DNA of 64,000 nt, taken from an uncultured Clostridia bacterium (GTDB taxonomy: Bacteria; Bacillota; Clostridia; Oscillospirales; Acutalibacteraceae). The DNA lies in NCBI GenBank assembly GCA_938034875.1, contig CALHND010000013.1:1-64000 (forward strand). The letters are read 5' to 3'. A model generated the notes under the pieces. That model searched no databases. It was not told where the DNA came from and saw only the letters and a list, made by a program, of their open reading frames with translations. Below, one piece after another: positions 8,556 to 16,392 of the stretch (positions are counted from its first letter, which is position 1; every line of letters starts with the position of its first letter). The position numbers and the translations under genes were made by a program.

Positions 8556-9254
8556 TTACTCAACCTTCAGCATTCTGTAACCGACACCAATATGTGTTTG
8601 AATATACTGCGGTGAATCGGGTTCAAATTCAATTTTTTTACGAAGCGTAGCCATAAATACACGAAGGGACGCAACATCGTTTTCCCAACTGTTTCCCCAA
8701 ACCTTTTGGGTTATAAAACTATGAGTTAATACCTTACCCACATTTCTTGCCATAAGGCAAAGCAGTTTAAATTCAATGGGTGTTAAGTGAAGCTCGGTTT
8801 CACCCATAAATGCACAACCTGCGGCAAAGTCCACCTTTAATCTTCCGTTTGTAAATACCGAATCGGTAGAAGATTCTGTTCCAACTGTAGCTAAACGTCG
8901 CTGTGTTACGCGAATTCTTGCTAAAAGTTCTTCAACAGAAAACGGCTTGGTTAAATAATCATCTGCACCTGCATCAAGTGCCTCAATTTTATCGGCGTCT
9001 TCATTACGGGCGCTGATTACTATAATCGGCACATTAGACCAAGTGCGGATTTTTTTAATAACCTCCACACCATCTATATCAGGAAGCCCTAAATCAAGAA
9101 GTATAATGTCAGGGTTATGTGTTGATGCCTCAATTATCGCGGCTTCTCCGTTTGGTGCCAAAATATGTTTATAATCATGTATTTTTAATGTTGTGGTCAT
9201 TAAATTCCGAATTGACCGATCGTCTTCAACCACAAGTACTGTGAGTTTATTCAT
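8556..9254 (-). CDS. kdpE: KdpE-like OmpR-family response regulator
   Basis: 232 residues with an N-terminal receiver domain (acidic pocket in VVEDD, phospho-acceptor Asp in DIILLDLGLPDIDG, Lys in YLTKPFS) and a C-terminal winged helix (LTPIEFKLLCLMARNVGKVLTHSFI). Sequence and partner both point to KdpE, which normally controls the high-affinity K+ ATPase kdpABC. No kdpABC is present here, and the genes ahead of it encode KtrAB instead. Its start overlaps the kinase stop by 8 bp. A tandem 11-bp repeat upstream of ktrB (13683-13704) is a candidate binding site. Confidence 0.9.
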   Translation of the reverse strand: MNKLTVLVVEDDRSIRNLMTTTLKIHDYKHILAPNGEAAIIEASTHNPDIILLDLGLPDIDGVEVIKKIRTWSNVPIIVISARNEDADKIEALDAGADDYLTKPFSVEELLARIRVTQRRLATVGTESSTDSVFTNGRLKVDFAAGCAFMGETELHLTPIEFKLLCLMARNVGKVLTHSFITQKVWGNSWENDVASLRVFMATLRKKIEFEPDSPQYIQTHIGVGYRMLKVE

Positions 9255-11232
9255 TTATGTTCACCTCATGTGCAGGCAGTGTAAATTCAAAAATAGCACC
9301 GTTTGGAATGTTATCTTTTACAAGCACTTCGCCCCCGTGAAGATTGACAATCGATTTACAAAGTGCAAGTCCAAGACCTAAGCTTCTGCGGCTGTCAGCT
9401 ATTTTTGTTTCCCCGGTAAAAAACATATCAAAGATTTTAGGCTTTAAGCTATCAGAAATTCCGCTGCCGTTATCAGAAACCGAAACAGCAATTTTTTCTT
9501 CTCTTCTGTCTGCCGAAATCTTAATAACTGAACCTACAGGAGTGTATTTAATTGCGTTATCTATAATGTTAATTATTACTTGAACTATTAATTTTGCATC
9601 CATACGGGCAAGTAACAAATCATCCTTTATATCCACTAAAATATTATGTTCTTGACTTTTGCGGCTGATATGTTTTAATGCTTCATCTATAACCTCATCA
9701 ACAAGCTCGGTAGTCATATTAATATTAAGTCTGCCTTCTTCAAGGCGGGTAATAGAAAGCAAATTTTCAACAAGGCTGATAAGCCACTGCGAATCATCAT
9801 AAATATCCGTAAAAATTTGTGTTTTGGTTGGATCGTCTAGCTTTTTATAAGCAGAAAGCAAGTATCCTGCATTTCCCGATATTGCGGTAAGAGGTGTTCT
9901 TAAATCATGCGATATGGCACGAAGAAGATTAGCCCTTAATTGCTCATTTTTTGCTATTACGGCTTCTTCTTCCTTTTCTTTGGCATTTCTTTTGTTTTCA
10001 ATAGCCAATGCACATTCTCCAAGAACCGATAACAACACGCTGTTTTCAAAAGAATCAAAGGGCTTTCTTTTCATATCAATACCTATTACACCGAAAACCT
10101 TATGATTAATTTTTATTGCCATATACAAACACTTTGCCGATTTGTAATGTTCAGTAGTAGCGCCTGCGCGCTTTTTGTTTTCAAAAACCCATTGTAAAGC
10201 CGTAGATTCTTCACTCGAAAAATAATCTTCAAAATGCATATCTTCATTTTCACTTAATAAATATCCTTTGCCGAGCTTACCGTCATTTTCAGGGAAAGCA
10301 ATGATGTTTCGATGGAGCAGACTCATTAACTGACTTGCCGTAATATTGATAATTTCAGTTTCATCTTTTGCCTTTTGTAAAAGCTGATTAGTATTAAAAA
10401 GCATTTTTGTCCTAAAAGCAGCCTCTGCCGACATTTTGGCGTAGGACTTTAGTTTTGTTGCTAAGGTGCCTGTAATAAGAGAAGAAATCAGCATAATTAA
10501 AAAGGTTACCGGATAGCCTGTTTCATAAGACGCAAATGTAAGTTTTGGTTCAGTAAAAACAAAATAAAATAGCAATACGCCTGCAATAGAATTACCAACC
10601 GAGCAAAGATAACTTTTTGTAAAAATTGAGGTTAACAAAACACCTAAAATATATACCGTTATAATGTTGACATCTTTAAAATTAAGCTCACTAAAAAGAA
10701 AACCCAAAGCAGTGGTTAGTGCCAGTATAAGCAAAGAAATTATTATATCTTTTAACGATGGAACCCATACGCCAATATTAAAAGTTCTTTTTGCATTATA
10801 CTCATTCTCCGCCGTGAAATCAGGAATAATATGTATATCAATATTCGGAGCGGTCATTGTAAGTTTTTCGGTTAAAGTGGGTCTGCTCCAAAAATGTCTT
10901 TTTAATACGCCGCTTCTTCCGATTACAATTTTAGTAACCTTTGACACCCTTGCAAATTCGGCAATTTGACAAGAAATATCGTCACCGTAAACTGTAGCAA
11001 TATCCGCCCCAGCATTTTCGGCTAGGCGGATATTGTTTTGAAGCCTGTTTTTATCGGCTTCTGATATATCATTGTGATTTGATGTTTGGACATATAATGC
11101 TGTAAAGCTACCGCCAAAGGCTCTAGCCATTTTAGCCGCAGTATCTATGATTTTGGCGTTATAAGGTGAAGAAGATAAACACACAAGAATGTGTTCTGCG
11201 TTCTCCTTATTATCAGCACCTTCAAAGCTCAT
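9247..11232 (-). CDS. kdpD: Short KdpD-like sensor histidine kinase lacking the KdpD N-terminal domain
   Basis: Order of domains: universal-stress-protein domain (about residues 12-132, starting EHILVCLSSSPYNAKII), a four-helix DUF4118-type membrane region (about 150-265), a GAF-like region, then HisKA (AISHDLRTPLTAISGNAGY) and HATPase (NIIDNAIKYTP, DNGSGIS, LGLGLALCKSI). Full-length KdpD has about 220 extra N-terminal residues with a Walker A motif, which are absent here. I take ATG 11232, preceded by GGTGG; GTG 11244 would add four residues. It shares an operon with ktrAB rather than kdpABC, so its output is probably K+ uptake through Ktr. Confidence 0.88.
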   Translation of the reverse strand: MSFEGADNKENAEHILVCLSSSPYNAKIIDTAAKMARAFGGSFTALYVQTSNHNDISEADKNRLQNNIRLAENAGADIATVYGDDISCQIAEFARVSKVTKIVIGRSGVLKRHFWSRPTLTEKLTMTAPNIDIHIIPDFTAENEYNAKRTFNIGVWVPSLKDIIISLLILALTTALGFLFSELNFKDVNIITVYILGVLLTSIFTKSYLCSVGNSIAGVLLFYFVFTEPKLTFASYETGYPVTFLIMLISSLITGTLATKLKSYAKMSAEAAFRTKMLFNTNQLLQKAKDETEIINITASQLMSLLHRNIIAFPENDGKLGKGYLLSENEDMHFEDYFSSEESTALQWVFENKKRAGATTEHYKSAKCLYMAIKINHKVFGVIGIDMKRKPFDSFENSVLLSVLGECALAIENKRNAKEKEEEAVIAKNEQLRANLLRAISHDLRTPLTAISGNAGYLLSAYKKLDDPTKTQIFTDIYDDSQWLISLVENLLSITRLEEGRLNINMTTELVDEVIDEALKHISRKSQEHNILVDIKDDLLLARMDAKLIVQVIINIIDNAIKYTPVGSVIKISADRREEKIAVSVSDNGSGISDSLKPKIFDMFFTGETKIADSRRSLGLGLALCKSIVNLHGGEVLVKDNIPNGAIFEFTLPAHEVNINE

Positions 11233-11295
11233 ATATACCACCACATAGCATTTTCAAATATTATAACATACAGTAATAAATTTTTCTACCATTTT

Positions 11296-11577
11296 TTAAG
11301 CAATATCACCATTTATTGGAATAGGCAGTTGTATTTTATCGCTGTCATATAAAAAAATCAATGTTTTATTATGATTTTTTCGAAATTTATCAATTTCCAT
11401 CTTGATTTCATCATCCGACAGTTCGGTTTCCAGCATAACGAAGGATGGCTCTTTTACTTCTTCTCGTTTTGTAATTGCTTTTCGGTTTTCATCTATAAAT
11501 TTATCGACTCGTTTTATAAGTAAATATCCTAACACAAATACGCCAAACATTAACGGAATAAGCAGTAAATCCTTCAT
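11296..11577 (-). CDS. Small single-span membrane protein of the Ktr-KdpDE operon, unknown
   Basis: 93 residues. An N-terminal membrane helix (about residues 3-21, LLLIPLMFGVFVLGYLLIK) is followed by a charged cytoplasmic part with a heptad-like, Glu/Lys-rich stretch (SDDEIKMEIDKFRKNH). GGGAGG lies a normal distance before the ATG. It sits between ktrA and the kinase in a tightly spaced operon. I recognise no family. It could be a small regulatory subunit linking the transporter to the kinase, by analogy of position with small Kdp/Ktr accessory peptides, but this is only inference from context. Confidence 0.7.
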   Translation of the reverse strand: MKDLLLIPLMFGVFVLGYLLIKRVDKFIDENRKAITKREEVKEPSFVMLETELSDDEIKMEIDKFRKNHNKTLIFLYDSDKIQLPIPINGDIA

Positions 11578-11610
11578 TAAAGCTGACCTCCCCTTTGTTT
11601 TCCAATAAAT

Positions 11611-12258
11611 TTAAAAATGGAAATACTTTTGTAAAGCAGCCGATTCGCCGATAACGAGCATTGTCTCACCCTCTGTTAACACAGTATCGGAAGTTACACC
11701 CATATTCATTTTACCGTCTTGTTTAACAGCCATGATATTGATATTGTATTTTTTACGAATATCAATTTCTCCCACGCTTTTGCCAACCCATTCCATCGGC
11801 ACAGACACTTCAAAAATCGCGTGAGACTCGTCTATTTCAATATAATCCAGAATAAGGCTTGAGCTATATCTTATGGCCACCCAATGTGCTACCTGCTTTT
11901 CGGGATACACAACCTCATCCGCACCGTTACGAAGCAGAAACTTTGCTTGACCGTTACGTTCGGCACGGGATACAACCAGTTTAGCACCAAGTTCTTTTAA
12001 AAGACTGGTCGTTTCGAGTGAACTTTGAAAATCGTTTGAAATGGTAACAATGCAAACATCATAGTTATTAATACCAAGAGAGGAAAGAAAAGCTTCATTG
12101 GTGCTATCACCGATTTGTGCGCTTGTCACAAACGGAATGACCTCGTTTATACGTTCTTCGTCATGGTCAACAGCCATAACCTCATGTCCTAATTTATTGA
12201 GTTCCAATGCAATATGTCTGCCAAATCTGCCAACTCCAACAAGTAAAATTGATTCCAT
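11611..12258 (-). CDS. ktrA: KtrA/TrkA-type potassium uptake regulatory subunit
   Basis: Cytoplasmic gating ring subunit of a K+ channel-like transporter. 215 residues, with one RCK_N Rossmann domain (GVGRFGRHIALEL near residue 7, acidic VDHDEERI that binds the nucleotide ribose) and one RCK_C domain (from about residue 135). The single-RCK length matches KtrA (about 220) rather than E. coli TrkA (two RCK units, about 458). KtrA proteins bind ATP/ADP in the N-domain and c-di-AMP in the C-domain in Firmicutes. It sits 15 bp after ktrB. Confidence 0.92.
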   Translation of the reverse strand: MESILLVGVGRFGRHIALELNKLGHEVMAVDHDEERINEVIPFVTSAQIGDSTNEAFLSSLGINNYDVCIVTISNDFQSSLETTSLLKELGAKLVVSRAERNGQAKFLLRNGADEVVYPEKQVAHWVAIRYSSSLILDYIEIDESHAIFEVSVPMEWVGKSVGEIDIRKKYNINIMAVKQDGKMNMGVTSDTVLTEGETMLVIGESAALQKYFHF

Positions 12259-12273
12259 AATTATATCTCCTTT

Positions 12274-13608
12274 TTATCCAACAGTTAATTTGTCAAGAGG
12301 GTATTTGCCCATTTGTTGTTTTGATTTAAGCGCTGCATAGATGATAGTAAGACCGCCTACTCGCCCTATATACATAAGCAATATAAGCAAATATTTTGAA
12401 AGCTCCGAAAGATGGGGTGTAATACCGAGTGTCAAACCTACCGTAGCAACTGCAGAAGCAGTTTCATACATACAAGTAAGCATAGGTAGCCCTTCAATAA
12501 GACTTATTATGAGTGCGCCGCCAACGCAAAGGCTTATATATATAAAAGCAATTGTTGTGGCTGTTGAAATAACATCGTGTGCTATTCTTCTGCCGAAAAA
12601 CTGTACACTGTCACGCTTTTTAAATATTGCAAAAACGCAGGCAATAATAACAGCAAAAGTTGTGGTTTTCATACCACCGGCAGTAGACCCGGGAGAGCCA
12701 CCAACAAGCATTAATAATATCATTGTCATTTGTCCAGGTTCGCTCATTGCTGATAAATTCACCGTGTTAAATCCTGCTGTTCTCGGTGTAACCGATTGAA
12801 AGATGGATGTCATAATTCTTTTTCCAAGCGGCATATCGGAAAATTCTAAAAAGAAAAATCCTATTGCGGGTATTAGTATTAACAATCCCGTTGTAACAGC
12901 AATTACTTTACTTTGCATGCGGTAACGTCTTATATGAATACCATGGGTGCGAATATCATCCCAAGTTAAGAAACCAAGACCACCCACAACAATAAGAGAA
13001 ATAATAGCAAAGTTGATTGCAAAATTGCCTACATAGCTTATCATTGATGAAAAAGGTTCTCTTATTCCCATTAAATCAATACCTGCATTACAAAACGCCG
13101 ATACTGAGTGGAAAACGGAAAACCATATACCTTTAAGCAACCCGAAATCCTTTATAAAGGTTGGCGCCATAATTACCGCACCAATCAGCTCGATTAGTAA
13201 TGTTGCTTTTAATATAAATTTTGTTAAGGCTACGATTCCGCTGATTTTTGGAGCAGCAACAGCTTCCTGAATTGTACTGCGCTGAAAAAGACCTATTTTT
13301 CTGCCGGCTAACATTGCAAAGAATGCCGCCACTGTTACTACGCCCAGTCCACCTATTTGAATCAGAAATATAATAACTACATGACCAAAATCTGACCAAT
13401 ATGTTCCGGTGTCCTGCACCACAAGTCCTGTAACACACGCGCTGGTGGTTGAGGTAAAGAGTGCATCTGTAAATGGTGTTACTACTCTGCTTGCTGATGA
13501 TATTGGAAGCATTAATACGAGAGCTCCAATTAAGATTACTGCCGCAAAGCCAAGTGCCACAATTTGAAATGAGTTTAAAGTAATGATTTTTCTTAGAGGT
13601 TTCTGCAA
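12274..13608 (-). CDS. ktrB: KtrB/TrkH-type potassium-translocating subunit
   Basis: 444-residue membrane protein of the superfamily of K+ transporters. All four pore loops are visible: TTSACVTGL (near 50), SAFCNAGID (near 170), TPRTAGFN (near 270) and SAVATVGLT (near 385), each with the filter glycine. GGSPGSTAGGMK near 303 fits the KtrB intramembrane loop. Length fits KtrB (445) better than TrkH (483). The start is a TTG with AGGAGG nine bases upstream. First gene of the seven-gene operon. Confidence 0.93.
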   Translation of the reverse strand: MQKPLRKIITLNSFQIVALGFAAVILIGALVLMLPISSASRVVTPFTDALFTSTTSACVTGLVVQDTGTYWSDFGHVVIIFLIQIGGLGVVTVAAFFAMLAGRKIGLFQRSTIQEAVAAPKISGIVALTKFILKATLLIELIGAVIMAPTFIKDFGLLKGIWFSVFHSVSAFCNAGIDLMGIREPFSSMISYVGNFAINFAIISLIVVGGLGFLTWDDIRTHGIHIRRYRMQSKVIAVTTGLLILIPAIGFFFLEFSDMPLGKRIMTSIFQSVTPRTAGFNTVNLSAMSEPGQMTMILLMLVGGSPGSTAGGMKTTTFAVIIACVFAIFKKRDSVQFFGRRIAHDVISTATTIAFIYISLCVGGALIISLIEGLPMLTCMYETASAVATVGLTLGITPHLSELSKYLLILLMYIGRVGGLTIIYAALKSKQQMGKYPLDKLTVG

Positions 13609-13682
13609 GTGAAACTTCCTCCTACCAATTTTTGTGTTAATTGTAACTCTGTTAATTTAAAAAAGGTGTAAAAGAGATCAAT

Positions 13683-13704
13683 AATATATTAAGAACGCAT
13701 TAAG
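13683..13704 (-). promoter_or_regulatory. Tandem 11-bp direct repeat, candidate KdpE-type operator
   Basis: Minus strand reads CTTAATGCGTT then CTTAATATATT with no gap, 8 of 11 positions identical. An 11-bp period on one DNA face is the usual layout for OmpR/PhoB-family regulators. It lies about 75 bp upstream of the ktrB start and about 40 bp upstream of a TACAAT (13640-13645) that could be the -10. That candidate promoter lacks a good -35, as expected for an activated promoter. Confidence 0.5.
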
Positions 13705-14036
13705 CTTTCTAAGTTTTGTGCCTGATCTGACCTTTTTTGTTTTTATGATGCATAGTATATTTGGATCATACACCACAAGAAGAAAAGCTTAATTTTGTAT
13801 TGCGTGGCTAAAGCAAAAACAATAGTATGTCCATTCCCTATCAGTACTTTGGAATTTTCCTATTCATAGCTATGTGTTTAATATTAGCTTTTGCATTACA
13901 TTGTTAAATTTTGCATTTCCTTCTTTAAATTTTATTATTTCAAAATAAAACTGTTCTAAACTATTTAATGTTAGTATGTCTACTTTACCTATATTTTTAA
14001 ATATACAAAAAATTATACGCAGAATTATAAATATAA
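13705..14036. other. AT-rich intergenic region, no gene seen
   Basis: About 330 bp between the ktrB promoter region and the terminator of the lipoprotein gene. No ORF with a ribosome binding site, no RNA gene and no c-di-AMP (ydaO) riboswitch consensus could be recognised. Confidence 0.5.
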
Positions 14037-14076
14037 AAATACCGAGAAGAACTTTTAAAGGTTCTTCTCGGTATTT
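14037..14076 (-). terminator. Intrinsic terminator of the GxGYxYP lipoprotein gene
   Basis: ACCGAGAAGAAC and GTTCTTCTCGGT form a 12-bp stem, extended by A/T pairs, with TTTTT after it on the minus strand. It lies about 100 bp downstream of the stop codon. Confidence 0.8.
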
Positions 14077-14173
14077 ATCTTTAATTTTGATTTATAAGTG
14101 CACGATAATTAAGTGCAAAGATATTTTATAATTATTAGCTTATTAATTATCTGAATTAAGTCTGCACTTTTAA

Positions 14174-15808
14174 TTACATATATTGTAGCAAATTTTCAGT
14201 AAGCACAAACTCAAACACGCCTTTACGCTTTTCCTTTGCGGTGGATATAACAGTACCAAGTTCATTCAAACCATCAGCCTCAAAATTTGATGACGGCAGT
14301 TCTATCAAAAAATACATTGGAGCGTTTGCAACAGGTGTTGCTGAATTAAGCCAGGTTTCAAAGCTTTCTAAATCGGTAAAACGCATTGATGCTGTAATTG
14401 TATTTTCTGTATTAACAACATCCATTCCATCAAGTTGTGCATTAAAATCATCAACAGTATTCAAATTCATACCATTGCTGATAACCGATATTCCGCAGGA
14501 GTTAAGAAAATATTCGTTGTTATTTCTAAATAGCTTTGCAGTTTCTGGGTCCATGAGGCTTAGATTCGCCATTCCGCAACCAAGGTCGGCTGATATCAGC
14601 ATATCATTTGCAGTCAAATTTTGCCTGTACCATTTTGCTATAGGTGGAGCAAGCTCATACATTATCGGGTAAAACTCAACAGAAATGCGACAGGCTGCTG
14701 TTTTATGATTCCAAACATTGTACGCCTTTTGCTGAATGTCTGACATTGATTCCACATTGAGAAACATTGAAACATAAATTTTGTTTTCATTAAGCGTTTT
14801 TATATCATGCTTTATTGTGCGTCCATTGTAGCTGGCAGTAACTGATGAAAACAGCGTACAATTAGCAAACGAGCCGGTGTTAATTGTAGCAAAGCCGTCT
14901 GCGCTGAGTACGTTTAAAAGTGCATTGCTTATAGCTCGGTCAGTGAATACATATGCAGTTTCATTCCAGTCCGGTCTGCCTATGATATAGCTGAGCATCT
15001 CAGACTCCCAGCTTTCAGAAAAGTCGAAATCAAGCACAAGAGACTTAACCGAATAAACATAATCAGAAAAAGCGGCATTTTGATTTAAAATACCAATATA
15101 TTGCGTAGACGATGTATTAAGACAGTTTTCAATAATATATTTGTAAGCAGTTTTTTTGTCTTTAAACTGACCGCGTATGTCAATAAGCGGCTTGTTTGTT
15201 AGTGCAGGGTTAACCAGTGAAACCGACAATCCCGTTGCTACTAAGTAATCGGATTGTATAGCTGTATTCTGTGCGACAGTAAACTCATACGGTATGTCCG
15301 GTGAATATAATACCGCACCCTTTATATATTTAGAAAACCGTTTAATAACTTGTGCCGGGGTAGACTTTTCAAAATAAAGTCCGTATTCCGATGAGCAGTA
15401 TTCTATCCAAAATTTTGACGCATTACTGCCGTCATCAAGATATATTGCACCACCAAAATGGCGTGCAACCAATCCCTGTAAAGAACGCAAAGTAGCTACT
15501 GTGTCAACATCCTCTTTGGTAATGTCTATTAAATAAACATCTGTAGCCTGTGCAGCCCTATAAAATACTTTGCCGAAATTCATATTCTTAAGAATAGTCT
15601 TTTCGCGAGCAACCATATCGACATATCTCTCATCGACGGAAGATACGCAGTCGCTGCTAGTCGATGAGTTTGAAGAATCATCTGATGATACTGCAGATGT
15701 TATAGATTCAGACTGTGTGGTACTGCTGTGACCCGATACCGTATCACCGCAAGACACAAAAACCAGCGTTACTATAACACATAGCATTAAAGCTACCAGT
15801 CTTTTCAC
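14174..15808 (-). CDS. Lipoprotein with GxGYxYP (putative glycoside hydrolase) domains
   Basis: Exported, lipid-anchored protein of about 544 residues. It has a short signal peptide ending in the lipobox FVSC, then a Ser/Thr-rich linker (about residues 22-55). The body resembles the two-part GxGYxYP family (VYLIDITKEDVDTVATLRSL followed by QGLVARHFGGAIYL is the N-terminal domain hallmark). That family is predicted, not proven, to act on glycans. The start is a GTG at 15808, chosen because AGGAGGTG lies 7 bp upstream; the in-frame ATG at 15853 has no ribosome binding site. Monocistronic, with its own promoter and terminator. Confidence 0.75.
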   Translation of the reverse strand: MKRLVALMLCVIVTLVFVSCGDTVSGHSSTTQSESITSAVSSDDSSNSSTSSDCVSSVDERYVDMVAREKTILKNMNFGKVFYRAAQATDVYLIDITKEDVDTVATLRSLQGLVARHFGGAIYLDDGSNASKFWIEYCSSEYGLYFEKSTPAQVIKRFSKYIKGAVLYSPDIPYEFTVAQNTAIQSDYLVATGLSVSLVNPALTNKPLIDIRGQFKDKKTAYKYIIENCLNTSSTQYIGILNQNAAFSDYVYSVKSLVLDFDFSESWESEMLSYIIGRPDWNETAYVFTDRAISNALLNVLSADGFATINTGSFANCTLFSSVTASYNGRTIKHDIKTLNENKIYVSMFLNVESMSDIQQKAYNVWNHKTAACRISVEFYPIMYELAPPIAKWYRQNLTANDMLISADLGCGMANLSLMDPETAKLFRNNNEYFLNSCGISVISNGMNLNTVDDFNAQLDGMDVVNTENTITASMRFTDLESFETWLNSATPVANAPMYFLIELPSSNFEADGLNELGTVISTAKEKRKGVFEFVLTENLLQYM

Positions 15809-15843
15809 GGTTGCGCACCTCCTAATCATAATGTTCGTTGCAT

Positions 15844-15872
15844 ATAATATCACACAATTTCATTTTTCGCAA
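15844..15872 (-). promoter_or_regulatory. Sigma-A promoter of the GxGYxYP lipoprotein gene
   Basis: Minus-strand TTGCGA (15867-15872), 17-bp spacer containing TGTGTGA before the -10, then TATTAT (15844-15849). Confidence 0.65.
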
Positions 15873-15933
15873 CAAAATACGAGATTAATGTCTATTATGC
15901 CCCTCATTTCCACCGTTTGTTGAAATCAAAATC

Positions 15934-15962
15934 TTGTGAGTTGGTATCAAGTGTGTTATAAT
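15934..15962 (+). promoter_or_regulatory. Sigma-A promoter of the TSCPD gene
   Basis: TTGTGA (15934-15939), 17-bp spacer, TATAAT (15957-15962), about 28 bp before the start codon. Confidence 0.7.
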
Positions 15963-15990
15963 ATATTTAAATATAATCAAGGAGATAAAA

Positions 15991-16245
15991 ATGACATTTA
16001 CATTTACGCCAAAGGGTGTTTGCACTCGCAGCATTACCATCGAAACTGATGGTGACACCATCAAATCGGTCAAATTCATTGGTGGATGTAACGGAAATAC
16101 ATCCGGAATATCAAAGCTTGTAGAAGGAATGAAAACCGATGAGGTAATCGGCCGTCTGGAAAACATACAGTGCGGTTTTAAAGGCACATCATGTCCCGAT
16201 CAATTAGCAAAAGCACTTAAGCAAATGAAAGAACAGGAGTCCTAA
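15991..16245 (+). CDS. TSCPD-domain protein, TIGR03905 family
   Basis: 84-residue protein that matches a small family widespread in anaerobes. It ends with the family signature Cys-Gly-Phe...Thr-Ser-Cys-Pro-Asp (CGFKGTSCPDQLA). The TSCPD domain also occurs at the C-terminus of some vitamin B12-dependent ribonucleotide reductases, where it is thought to bind metal or redox partners. The free-standing form has no proven role. CAAGGAG precedes the ATG at normal spacing. It is monocistronic, with its own promoter and a strong terminator. Cysteines at about 11, 33, 61 and 68 could bind metal. Confidence 0.88.
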   Translation: MTFTFTPKGVCTRSITIETDGDTIKSVKFIGGCNGNTSGISKLVEGMKTDEVIGRLENIQCGFKGTSCPDQLAKALKQMKEQES

Positions 16246-16282
16246 ATATCTATAAAGGCACTCCATCAAACTATATAATCAA

Positions 16283-16318
16283 AAAAATCACCCTGCTGTG
16301 TAGCAGGGTGATTTTTTT
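16283..16318 (+). terminator. Intrinsic terminator after the TSCPD gene
   Basis: AATCACCCTGCT and AGCAGGGTGATT pair in a 12-bp stem flanked by A and T runs. It could also serve the convergent SPOCS gene. Confidence 0.85.
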
Positions 16319-16392
16319 GGTTATTGAGTGTATAAAAATTTGTTTGCTTTACTGTGGTTAATTACAATACTTGTAATCATCAGTACTGATGA

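Noticed and set aside
13609..13900. c-di-AMP (ydaO) riboswitch upstream of ktrB
   Set aside because: Expected in Firmicutes K+ genes, but I could not find the conserved ydaO segments in the leader.
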